DNA of 64,000 nucleotides, from NCBI RefSeq assembly GCF_000313915.1, contig NZ_AMYT01000011.1:1-64000 (forward strand), given 5' to 3'. This DNA comes from Catellicoccus marimammalium M35/04/3 (lineage in GTDB: Bacteria; Bacillota; Bacilli; Lactobacillales; Catellicoccaceae). Positions within the stretch are counted from its first letter, which is position 1, and the number at the start of each line of letters is the position of its first letter. The translations under genes were made by a program, and so were the position numbers. Under the pieces are notes generated by a model. It worked only from the letters and a program-made list of their open reading frames with translations. It did not search any database and was not told the DNA's origin. Positions 1 to 10,331 of the stretch are shown here, in pieces.

Positions 1-3000
1 AGCTGATTCTAAAGTTAAAGTAGCTAAAGAATGGAACACATATAGTGACCACTTCTACACTAAAAAAGCAAAATTAGCAGACTACAAAGGAAAAACTTTA
101 ACTGCGAAATATGTATATACTTACGGAAATGGTAAGAAATACGCTTCATTATACGATGGAGATACATGGGTAGGTTATGCCAATGTAGAAGCTTTAGATG
201 TAGTTGCTGAAGATAAACCAACAAATCCAGAAAAACCAGAAGCGAAACCAGACAAACCAACAGAACCAGGTAAACCAGAAAAACCAGATACAAAACCAGA
301 TCAACCAACAGATAAGCCAGATCAAGGTGGAGATAACAAACCAGGAACAGGTGGAGACAAACCAACAGAGCCAGGTAAACCAGAAAATCCTGATCAAGGT
401 GGTTCAGGAAGTGGCGATACAGATAATAAACCAGGAACAGGTGGTGGAGAAACAGATAAACCAGGACAACCAGATCAACCAACTGATCCAAGTGAGCCAG
501 AAAAACCAAAACCAGAAACTCCAAAACCATCAGAAGAAGAAGTGAAATCTTTAGAAGATGCTGTAGAAAAAGCGAAAAAAGTAGTGGCTGCTGAAAAGAA
601 TTTAGATGGTGTAGAGCCAGTTAAGAAAGCTTTAGAAAAAGCAGAAAAAATCTTAGCAGATAAAGATAAATCTACAAAAGAACAAGTTGTAAATGCAACA
701 AAAGAAATTGAAGCTGCAATCAAAGGAATTACTTTAAAACCTTCTGTAAATAAAGAATCAATCATTGCTTTACATAACGCAATTGAACAATTAAAAGAAA
801 CACAAAAATTAGGTGCAGGTAACTTAGTTAATAATGAAGATTATCAAAAAGTATTAGATGAAGCACAAAAAGTATTGGATGAAGCTGTTTTAGGTAAAGC
901 AGATAAAGCTAAAATTGATGCTGAGACTAAGAAAGTTAATGACTTTATCAATGGATTGAAATTAAATACTGATGCTTTAAATAAAAAAATTGAAGCTGTT
1001 AAAGAAAAAGGCGATAAAGTCTACATGACTAAAACTCAAGAAGATGAATTTAACAAGTTCATTGAAGACGCTAAAACAGCTGCAGAAAATAAAGATTTAT
1101 CTAATACAGATAAATTAAAAGAAATCGATGCTCAATTGAAAAAAGCAGAAGAATTTATCAAAGGTCAACCAACAGAAGCTGACGTTAAGGAATTAATCAA
1201 AGCAACTGAAAAAGAACAAGAAGTAGTTGGTAAATTAAAAGGTAAAGAAAACGATATCTTCGAAAATTGGAATACAGTTGAAGAAAAAGATAAAGTTGCA
1301 GATAAAATGTTAGAAAATATCAAAAAGGATACAGCTTCTAAAAATGATGCAACTGAAAAATATACAGCTGAACAAGTAAAAAATACAGCTAAAGAATTAA
1401 TGGATTCTATGGCTAACTTAGAAGTAAATCATACAAACTTACAAAAATATGATAAAGCTGCTAAAGATGCTATTAAAGATTTAGATGAAGTACATCAAGA
1501 AGAAGCTGAAAAATTATTACGTAATTTTGAAGTAGAAGTGGATAATGCAAATGCTAAAAATTTAATTAAAATGATTGATGCAGCGAAAACATTAAATGAA
1601 AAAATCCATAAAGATCAAGTTCAAGAAATCAATGATGTAATTGAAAAAGCAAAACGCATTGAAGGTGTAAATAGATCTAAAGAAGATGGTCAATCTGCGC
1701 CAAATGCGAAATTCTATGAATCAGATTCTTATGAAGCTATGAATAATGCCTTAGATGCTGCAGAAAAAGCAGAACAAAAATTAGATGGTGAATCTGTAAA
1801 ACGTTCTAAACGTTCAGTAGGTGCTACTCAAGTTCAAAATGGTAAAGATGCCGCAGTTAAGGAAAATGAATTAAAAGAAAAAATTAAAGAGCTAAAAGTT
1901 AAAGATTGGACTGTCTCTGAAGATAAAGATGGAATCATCAAATTAACTAAATATACTGGTGATTATACATCAACTGCAGGATTAACTAAAAAAGATGGTG
2001 AACAAGTAATTGAAATTCCTGGTTCATTAAAAGATAAACAAGTTGTAGTGGAATCTACAAAAGGAAATCAATTATTCAATGGTACAAGTGATACTGGTAA
2101 AGGAAATGCAGAAGTGAAATTTGAAACAGCTACTGATGGTAGAAAACCTAAAACTGGAGCTGACTTCTCATATGCTTTTGCAGATAATAAACAAATTGGT
2201 ACAGTAGATGTAACAGAATTAGATACAAAAGATATGACGAAGATGGAAAATACATTTATGAATGATTTCTATCTAAGTGAAATTAAAGGATCTGAAAAAT
2301 TAGTTCACAAAGGAGTAACTTCATTAAAAGCTGCTTTTGCTGGTACGAACTTACATACATTGAATGCTAGCGGTTGGGATACTGAAGGTGTAACTAACAT
2401 GCGTGCAATGTTTAAAGGATCAAATATTACTACTGTAGAAGGTATGAAGGGTTGGGATACTTCTAAGGTAACTGATTTTAATTATATGTTTGGTGCTACT
2501 AAATTTAAGACTTTAGACTTATCTAAATGGCCCATGCCTTCAAATGTATTAAACGAAAATGGAATCAAAGCTATGTTCTGCAGCTCAACTAGCAAAGGTG
2601 GAACTAAAGCAGAAGTAACAGAGGTAACTCTTCCTGATGTAGATAAGGGTAATCCAGAATTTGTAGTTAGAGCTTTAGAAGCAGCTGGTAAAAATGCTCA
2701 ATTAGCAAAAGAAGTTACAGTTAAAGCTGCTGTTGATAGTACAATTCCAGAAAAAATTGGTACAGTAGATACATTTGGTAAGTGGACAGCAGAAAAAAAA
2801 TTCCAAAAAGGAGATACTTTAACAACAGATAATTACGAATTAACAAATCCAGCAGCGTTATGTCGAGTTGTAATGGATTCAAAAGCAGAAGGTGATAATG
2901 CTGAATCTGCTAAACAATTAGCTCAATTGTTAGATGAAGTAGCTTATCCAGTATGGACATATAGTACAGGACATAAAGTAATTAAATCTCGTGGTGGCGA

Positions 3001-3391
3001 AGTATTAATTGATTCTGAAATTGATGATGAAAATAACCAAGGATTAGTAAATGATGGTGGTTGGTCATCATTTGAAAAATTAGGTTCAGGTCATTATTAC
3101 AAAGCTATGGAATTACTACAAAAATACGCTCGTAACACAAATTCAGTTACAAAAGATCAATTTGAAAATACGATTAAACAATTAGTAGCTGATTTCAAAG
3201 GTATGAAAGTAATTACAACAGATTTAGAAAAATTAGTTAAAGAAGTTGAAGAAAATAAATCTGAAACAAAACAAGAGATTACTTTAGTAAAAAGTGCTAA
3301 TGAGTATATCAAAGATCCAAGTTTAGCTAACTGGAAAAACATCGTAGAAACTACAAAAGAATTGCGTGAAGCACTAGCGGACAAAAAATAA
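1..3391 (+). CDS. Large secreted/surface protein, 5' end outside window (SH3-like module, Pro-rich linker, helical stalk, BspA-like repeats)
   Basis: The reading frame is open from base 2, so the gene starts upstream and about 1129 residues are visible. Residues 1-65 form an SH3/GW-like module (WNTYSDHFYT, GNGKKYASLYDG) resembling modules in the protein at 35495-38152. Next comes a PEKP/DQPT/GGDKPG-rich linker to about residue 180 and a long Lys/Glu/Ala-rich helical region with FIVAR-like segments. At about nt 2100-2560 there are BspA-like (DUF285) units with MFKGSN and GWDTSKVTDFNYMF. The C-terminal domain is unrecognised and ends REALADKK, with no LPXTG or membrane anchor, so retention may depend on the N-terminal modules. 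The GTG at 542 is internal, not a start. An adhesive role is inferred from the domain types. Confidence 0.85.
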   Translation, partial: ADSKVKVAKEWNTYSDHFYTKKAKLADYKGKTLTAKYVYTYGNGKKYASLYDGDTWVGYANVEALDVVAEDKPTNPEKPEAKPDKPTEPGKPEKPDTKPDQPTDKPDQGGDNKPGTGGDKPTEPGKPENPDQGGSGSGDTDNKPGTGGGETDKPGQPDQPTDPSEPEKPKPETPKPSEEEVKSLEDAVEKAKKVVAAEKNLDGVEPVKKALEKAEKILADKDKSTKEQVVNATKEIEAAIKGITLKPSVNKESIIALHNAIEQLKETQKLGAGNLVNNEDYQKVLDEAQKVLDEAVLGKADKAKIDAETKKVNDFINGLKLNTDALNKKIEAVKEKGDKVYMTKTQEDEFNKFIEDAKTAAENKDLSNTDKLKEIDAQLKKAEEFIKGQPTEADVKELIKATEKEQEVVGKLKGKENDIFENWNTVEEKDKVADKMLENIKKDTASKNDATEKYTAEQVKNTAKELMDSMANLEVNHTNLQKYDKAAKDAIKDLDEVHQEEAEKLLRNFEVEVDNANAKNLIKMIDAAKTLNEKIHKDQVQEINDVIEKAKRIEGVNRSKEDGQSAPNAKFYESDSYEAMNNALDAAEKAEQKLDGESVKRSKRSVGATQVQNGKDAAVKENELKEKIKELKVKDWTVSEDKDGIIKLTKYTGDYTSTAGLTKKDGEQVIEIPGSLKDKQVVVESTKGNQLFNGTSDTGKGNAEVKFETATDGRKPKTGADFSYAFADNKQIGTVDVTELDTKDMTKMENTFMNDFYLSEIKGSEKLVHKGVTSLKAAFAGTNLHTLNASGWDTEGVTNMRAMFKGSNITTVEGMKGWDTSKVTDFNYMFGATKFKTLDLSKWPMPSNVLNENGIKAMFCSSTSKGGTKAEVTEVTLPDVDKGNPEFVVRALEAAGKNAQLAKEVTVKAAVDSTIPEKIGTVDTFGKWTAEKKFQKGDTLTTDNYELTNPAALCRVVMDSKAEGDNAESAKQLAQLLDEVAYPVWTYSTGHKVIKSRGGEVLIDSEIDDENNQGLVNDGGWSSFEKLGSGHYYKAMELLQKYARNTNSVTKDQFENTIKQLVADFKGMKVITTDLEKLVKEVEENKSETKQEITLVKSANEYIKDPSLANWKNIVETTKELREALADKK

Positions 3392-3410
3392 TTCATAATC
3401 CAAAACAAAA

Positions 3411-3440
3411 AGAAGTGAGGACATCCTCACTTCTTTTTTT
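3411..3440. terminator. Bidirectional intrinsic terminator between surface protein and pyrE
   Basis: Arms AGAAGTGAGG and CCTCACTTCT enclose the loop ACAT. A T-run follows on the plus strand and an A-rich stretch precedes, so the hairpin can end both the plus-strand surface gene and the minus-strand pyr operon. Confidence 0.9.
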
Positions 3441-4056
3441 ATTGTTGTTCTTTGCGCCATTCTTCTAAGAAAGAAAGGTCTTTTTCTTCAATATAATGTT
3501 CTTTAGCTGCGATTTGAATTAACGCTTGATAGTTCGTCATAGAATGATAAGGAATTCCTGCTTTAGCAAAGTTTTCGGTTGCTTTTGGTAATTGATAACT
3601 AAAGATAGAAAAGACTGCACACACGTTAGCTCCTTCGTTTTGTGCGACTTTTACCGCATTTAATACAGAACCTCCAGTGGAAATTAAGTCATCAATCACA
3701 ATCATCTTTGTTCCTGGCAAGAACGTTCCTTCAATTTGGCTACAACGACCATGATCTTTTGGTTTATTACGAATATAAATCATAGGTAGATTTAAGGCCT
3801 CAGCTAATAGTGCCGCATGAGGAATTCCTGCTGTGGCAGTGCCCGCAATACATTGGACATCTGGATAATACATTTCAATATATTCTTTCATCGCTTGAAT
3901 AATGTGTTTGCGAATCGCAGGATAACTCAATGTTACACGATTATCACAATAAATAGGACTTTGAATGCCACTGGCCCAAGTAAATCCTTTATCCGTATCC
4001 AGTTGTACTGCACCAATTTTTAATAAGTCATATGCAATTTGTTCTTGTTGATTCAT
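3439..4056 (-). CDS. pyrE: Orotate phosphoribosyltransferase
   Basis: A 205-residue enzyme that transfers a phosphoribosyl group from PRPP to orotate, giving orotidine monophosphate (step 5 of de novo UMP synthesis, cytoplasmic). The PRPP-binding motif VIDDLISTGGS is intact, and GTATAGIPHAALLAEAL matches the family. Its length is normal for bacterial PyrE. It is the last gene of the minus-strand pyrBCKDFE operon, starting 2 bp after the pyrF stop, and is followed by a bidirectional terminator. It should be co-regulated with the operon by the leader attenuator near 8.7 kb. Confidence 0.96.
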   Translation of the reverse strand: MNQQEQIAYDLLKIGAVQLDTDKGFTWASGIQSPIYCDNRVTLSYPAIRKHIIQAMKEYIEMYYPDVQCIAGTATAGIPHAALLAEALNLPMIYIRNKPKDHGRCSQIEGTFLPGTKMIVIDDLISTGGSVLNAVKVAQNEGANVCAVFSIFSYQLPKATENFAKAGIPYHSMTNYQALIQIAAKEHYIEEKDLSFLEEWRKEQQ

Positions 4057-4058
4057 TT

Positions 4059-6394
<2,336 letters not shown>

Positions 6395-6417
<23 letters not shown>

Positions 6418-7669
6418 AGACCACTTCTCCTTTACATAGCGTATATTCGATTTTTCCATATAACGTTTGACCGATAAATGGAGAATTCACTCCTTTAGAT
6501 AAGAAGAAGTCTTCCGTTACTTCAAATGGAGTTTCTAAATCAATAATCGTTAAGTTTGCTTTCTTTCCTTCTTCAATCGCAAAAGTAGGTAGATCAAAAA
6601 CTTGCGCAGGTTTTTCTAGGAAGAAAGAAAGGAGTTGTTCTAAAGATAAACGATTTTCTTTTACAGCATAGGTATAAAGTAATGGGAAAGCTAACTCTAA
6701 TCCTGTAATCCCAAAAGGAGCATTTTCAATGGAACGAGCTTTTTCTTCTTTTGTATGTGGAGCATGGTCGGTTGCGATACAATCGATCGTTCCATCTAAT
6801 AATCCTTCCCATAACGCGGCTTGGTCTTCTCGACTGCGAAGAGGAGGATTCATTTTATAGTTACTATTAACTTCTGGAATATCGGTATCATTGAGTAGTA
6901 AATGATGAGGAGTAACTTCACAGGTTACCGGTAAGCCATAAGCTTTGGCTTTACGCATCAAAGCCACACTTTCTTTAGTAGAAATATGGCACATGTGATA
7001 GGCACAACCTGTTTTTGCGACTAAAGCTAAATCACGTAAGAGTTGTAAATATTCACTAATACTTGGAATTCCTGCATCGTTGAGGCGAGTGTGTTCGGTT
7101 CCTTTGTGGAAACTTCCATGATGTAAGAAGGATTCATCTTCGACGTGAGCTACGATGGTTTTATTTAAGGCATGTGCTTGTTTCATGGCTTGTTCCATAG
7201 TATATGCATCTTGCACTCCTACACCATCATTGGTAAAAGCAATCGGATGACTTGGTAAGAATTGTTCCATTTCGACAATAGAAGAGGAAGATAATCCTTT
7301 AGTAATTGGGGCATATTGATCAATTTCAATCGCAGATAATGCATTATGTTCTTGCATTTTTTGGAATGATTCTGGTGTATCTGGCACAGGTTTTACATTT
7401 GGCATCGTACAAACACGAGTGAATCCACCATGTGCAGCCGCTAAAGAGCCAGTGAAAATATCTTCTTTATCACAAAATCCTGGGTCACGGAAATGAACGT
7501 GTAAATCTGTAAAACTTGGGACAACTTTTTTCCCTTTAGCATCAATCACCAATTCTTCTGCCATTGGTGTTAGTTGATCTGCAACTGATAAAATTTCTTC
7601 TCCTTCGATTCGTAAATCTTTTTGAACCCATTGTCCATTTTGAAATAAACTTCCATTTTGAATTAACAT
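6395..7669 (-). CDS. pyrC: Dihydroorotase
   Basis: A 424-residue amidohydrolase cyclising N-carbamoyl-aspartate to dihydroorotate (class I, PyrC/AllB-like length). The metal-binding signature [10 protein letters not shown] is near the N terminus, followed by the His-containing blocks TIVAHVEDE and [12 protein letters not shown] and the C-terminal [10 protein letters not shown] carrying the catalytic Asp. The start overlaps the end of pyrB by 7 bp. In many lactic acid bacteria carA-carB sit between pyrC and pyrK; here pyrK follows directly. Confidence 0.96.
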
Positions 7670-8604
7670 ACTTTTTCTCCTTCCTTATCACGAGCCGCTA
7701 AAATCGCTTCTAAAATTGCCATGCGAACATAAACTCCATTTTTCATTGCTTCTACAATACGAGATTTGGGTGCTTCGACAAGTTCATCGGCGATTTCTGC
7801 ATCTCGATTGACAGGAGCAGGGTGCATTACGATGGCATGAGGTTGTAATTTTTGATAACGTTCTTTAGTTAAACCGAATTGACGATGATAATCTTCTTTA
7901 GAAAAAGAAGCTTCTTCTTCTTCCGTATGACGTTCATGTTGGACACGTAGTAACATACAAACATCAACTTTAGAAATTACGTCATCAATATCGGCATAAG
8001 ATCCATAAATATCAAATTGAGGATCATACCATTCTTTTGGCCCACAGAAATAAAGGGTGGCACCAAAACGTTTTAACATCATCATGTTGGAACGAGCCAC
8101 ACGACTATGGCGTAAATCTCCACAAATCGCGATGGTTAAGTCTTTAAATCGATGAAATTCTTCATAAATTGTCATCAAATCTAGTAAGCATTGAGAAGGA
8201 TGTTGTCCGGTCCCATCTCCACCATTGATAATCGAAGTTTGAATCGTTTTTGATTCAATCAATGGATAATAGTAATTCTCCTCTGAATGACGAATGACAC
8301 AAATATCAATCCCCAAAGCAGAAAGAGTTAGAACGGTATCATATAGTGATTCTCCTTTTTGAACAGAGCTGGTGCTTGTTTCAAAAGGAATAATTGTTCC
8401 ATTTAATCGTTCTTCTGCCACTTCAAAACTTTTATGCGTGCGCGTACTATTTTCAAAAAAGAGGTTAGAAACAAACCAAGAACTTGGAATCATCGGCTGT
8501 TCTCCTTTTTTTAGTTCAATTCCGCGTTGGATAAGTGTGAAAATTTCTTGATTCGATAGGCGTTCCACACTTAAAAAATGTTTTAAACGTAAAATTTTAG
8601 TCAC
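7663..8604 (-). CDS. pyrB: Aspartate carbamoyltransferase catalytic subunit
   Basis: A 313-residue enzyme condensing carbamoyl phosphate with aspartate, the committed step of pyrimidine synthesis. The carbamoyl-phosphate loop [13 protein letters not shown], the [12 protein letters not shown] block and the aspartate-binding LLRVQHER are intact. The start codon is at 8604 (on the minus strand TTTTAGTCAC lies just before the AGGAGAATAA ribosome site region). It is the first gene of the operon, preceded by a roughly 220-nt attenuator leader. No regulatory pyrI is present, as usual in Firmicutes. Confidence 0.96.
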   Translation of the reverse strand: MTKILRLKHFLSVERLSNQEIFTLIQRGIELKKGEQPMIPSSWFVSNLFFENSTRTHKSFEVAEERLNGTIIPFETSTSSVQKGESLYDTVLTLSALGIDICVIRHSEENYYYPLIESKTIQTSIINGGDGTGQHPSQCLLDLMTIYEEFHRFKDLTIAICGDLRHSRVARSNMMMLKRFGATLYFCGPKEWYDPQFDIYGSYADIDDVISKVDVCMLLRVQHERHTEEEEASFSKEDYHRQFGLTKERYQKLQPHAIVMHPAPVNRDAEIADELVEAPKSRIVEAMKNGVYVRMAILEAILAARDKEGEKVC

Positions 8605-8622
8605 AATTTATTCTCCTTTCAC

Positions 8623-8788
8623 AAAAAAAAGACGCTAAACTAAGTTAGCGCCTGTGAACTTCGAATATTCAATTGCATCGTTATTTATTTGATTTCTATA
8701 TGATTCGACCCTAAAAAGGATAGAAAGATAGTATTTCTCTATAGTAAGTTAGAAATAACGATGAATCTCTTTGAAGCCTCACAGGACT
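8623..8788 (-). promoter_or_regulatory. PyrR-dependent attenuator in pyr operon leader
   Basis: Read on the minus strand, the leader holds AGTCCTGTGAGGCT (8775-8788), matching the PyrR-binding anti-antiterminator consensus. The segment CCTGTGA within it can pair with TCACAGG at 8651-8657, and ATCGTTATTT (8755-8764 region) with AAATAACGAT near 8667-8681, forming a long antiterminator. That pairing competes with the terminator hairpin GGCGCTAA/TTAGCGTC (8631-8652), which is followed by a U-run (8623-8630). By family knowledge, UMP-bound PyrR would favour termination. PyrR itself is not encoded in this window. Confidence 0.9.
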
Positions 8789-8823
8789 ACATTTAAAAAG
8801 TCATATAATTTCTAATTGCGACT

Positions 8824-8852
8824 ATTATATCGATAATTCCCAAAAATGACAA
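8824..8852 (-). promoter_or_regulatory. Promoter of pyr operon
   Basis: On the minus strand, -35 TTGTCA (8847-8852) and -10 TATAAT (8824-8829) are separated by exactly 17 bp. The predicted start near 8817 gives a leader of about 210 nt that contains the complete attenuator. Confidence 0.85.
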
Positions 8853-9357
8853 GAGAAAAAATAAATTCAAAAAGTAACTTTTTGTCTCCCACTCCTAGAC
8901 AAATTTTTGAAAACAAATTTTGTATTTTACTTTTTAATATAAAACCTTGTATAAATAAGGGTTTGAGCTGATGGAGATGAATTATATCGCAAAAATAAAC
9001 AAAAAAATTAAGGAGATAAAATAAAAAGCAACCCTAAAAAACAAAAAAATGAGGAAAAATATCAATTTTTAGATTAAAATTTTCTCATTTTTGTCAAGAA
9101 ATTATTCGATGAGGGTCAAAAAACGCAAAAAAATTCAAAAGATAAAAAACAAATTTTACATAAAACTACTATTTAAATTTATAAAATGGAAGAGTGGGAA
9201 AGAAAAATCCTTTAAAATAGGGCGTTTAGGAATTTGAGGAAATAGAGAGTAAAAGTAAAAATAAAAAAGATATAAGGAAATGATTTTTGGTATATTAATG
9301 TTGTAGGGGATACATAGTGTATGAGAAAAACCTAGATGAATATGATGAATAAAAAAA
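8853..9357. other. AT-rich region without a gene, upstream of hairpin array
   Basis: No credible coding region. It holds a long A/T hairpin (AAAAATGAG about 9045-9053 with CTCATTTTT about 9084-9092), an AACCTT/AAGGGTT imperfect palindrome near 8942-8962, and at about 9300-9315 a possible degenerate member of the downstream array (TGTA-GGGGA-TACA). A plus-strand promoter for the array should lie here, but no strong -35/-10 pair can be picked. Confidence 0.5.
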
Positions 9358-9849
9358 CTAACTTGTAAGTAGGGGTACAAACAAGTTAGAAGAAAATATC
9401 TTATGATATAGGGGTATGTTATGAGATATACGTGTATGAGTTCATCAATAAAATAGGGGTACTTTATTGATACGCATATTCATCAAATTATTTTTATAAT
9501 GAACTTTATGATTGAAAAAAGGGGTATGTAATCCTAAAGTCCACTATAAAAATAAGAAGGATAAAAAATCTAAAATTGGGGTATGAAGATTTTTTATCAA
9601 GTACATTTCGTTACAAAATAGGGTAGTTGTTAACGAAATGATTGGGTATATAAACATAATAGGGTAATCAGTAATTTAATTGATCATAGGGTAAGATAAA
9701 TTAAATTACGAAAACAATTTAGTAGAACTTATTCCACTTATCTTTATAATAGGTTATAATACTATGCATTGTCAATAGGGTGAAAGCTCAAATAGGAAAC
9801 AAAAAAGAAGTTAATTTCGAAGTAGGGTGCGAAATTAACTTCTTTTTTT
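9358..9849 (+). ncRNA. Tandem array of hairpins with conserved AGGG(G)U loops, candidate structured RNA
   Basis: Eight hairpins follow one another: 9358-9389, 9396-9429, 9444-9471, 9503-9540, 9560-9598, 9604-9640, 9671-9709 and 9806-9843. Stems are 9-14 bp and share no common sequence (for example CTAACTTGT, GATAAAAAATCT, CATTTCGTTA, GTAATTTAATT). Every loop apex is nearly the same: AGGGGT in the first four, TGGGGT in the fifth, AGGGT in the rest, usually closed by T-A. Three more motif copies (9642, 9660, 9776) sit between hairpins. The last hairpin ends in a T-run and can act as a terminator. Stem G-T pairs mostly form G-U only in a plus-strand transcript. Conserved loops on changing stems imply selection on RNA structure; the function is unknown. 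Confidence 0.7.
9801..9849. terminator. Terminal array hairpin acting as intrinsic terminator
   Basis: AGAAGTTAATTTCG and CGAAATTAACTTCT pair perfectly over 14 bp, extended by A-run/T-run pairing. T-runs on both strands let it end the array transcript (plus) and the small gene at 9861-10049 (minus). Its loop also carries the array motif AGGGT. Confidence 0.85.
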
Positions 9850-9860
9850 GTCTTTATTTT

Positions 9861-10049
9861 TTAATTATATCTTTCACTAATTATTTCTTCATAAGTAATA
9901 TTCAATAACTCTGTAATTCGTTGCAGTTCATTATATCCATCATGAGCTGTTAATAAAATCTTAAATGGTAGAGTATTTGATTCCCAGCCCATTTTCATCG
10001 CTTGATAATATTCTTTTACCAAGTATTCATTTGGATCAACACGTTCCAC
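9861..10049 (-). pseudogene. Small hypothetical protein with an apparently disrupted start
   Basis: The frame encodes about 62 residues (ERVDPNEYLVKEYYQAM..., ending EEIISERYN) with ordinary protein-like composition. The only in-frame candidate start is the GTG at 10049, which lacks a ribosome site. A good AAAGGAG lies at about 10083-10089, followed by TTGAACTAAATTC. Removing one T there would open TTG-AAC-AAA-TTC-AAA-GAA into this frame and add about nine helical residues (NKFKEAYEK). A single-base insertion is therefore likely, or the protein starts weakly at GTG. I do not recognise the family. It converges on the hairpin array and shares its terminator. Confidence 0.4.
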
Positions 10050-10331
10050 TTTTTCATATGCTTCTTTGAATTTAGTTCAATTCTCCTTTGTTGAAGTTTG
10101 AGTAAAATATTCATAATTTGTTATTAAAAACAATGATGTCTAAAAATAGAAAAAATAAAACAAAATAAATTTCTCTCCTTTTCATTATTTATTCTTTATT
10201 TTAAAGTATTTTTAAGTATAAAATCGATTCATACTCATTGTTCAAAATTAAAATAAAAATAAAAAAATAATTGAAAAAGATAAAAAGTTTATATACTATT
10301 ACATTATATTTTAGAAAAAGGAGTATAGATA
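10050..10331. other. AT-rich intergenic region between small ORF and protease
   Basis: Contains the minus-strand expression signals of the small ORF (AAAGGAG near 10083-10089; a possible TTGTTT/TATTTT promoter upstream) and, for the protease, a weak plus-strand TTGAAA (10271-10276) with TACTAT 17 bp downstream. Nothing else is evident. Confidence 0.4.

Noticed and set aside
60-530. Leu/Val-rich 156-codon minus-strand ORF at the window start
   Set aside because: It is the reverse of the Pro/Lys/Glu repeat region of the plus-strand surface protein.
9156-9380. 74-codon minus-strand ORF beginning inside the first array hairpin
   Set aside because: Composition is Phe/Ile/Tyr/His-rich as expected from A-rich DNA read in reverse, there is no ribosome site, and it overlaps the structured element.
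9358-9849. CRISPR array, REP/BIME cluster or integron attC array
   Set aside because: There is no constant repeat sequence with variable spacers, the palindrome arms are not conserved between copies, no cas, RAYT or integrase genes are nearby, and attC core sites are absent.
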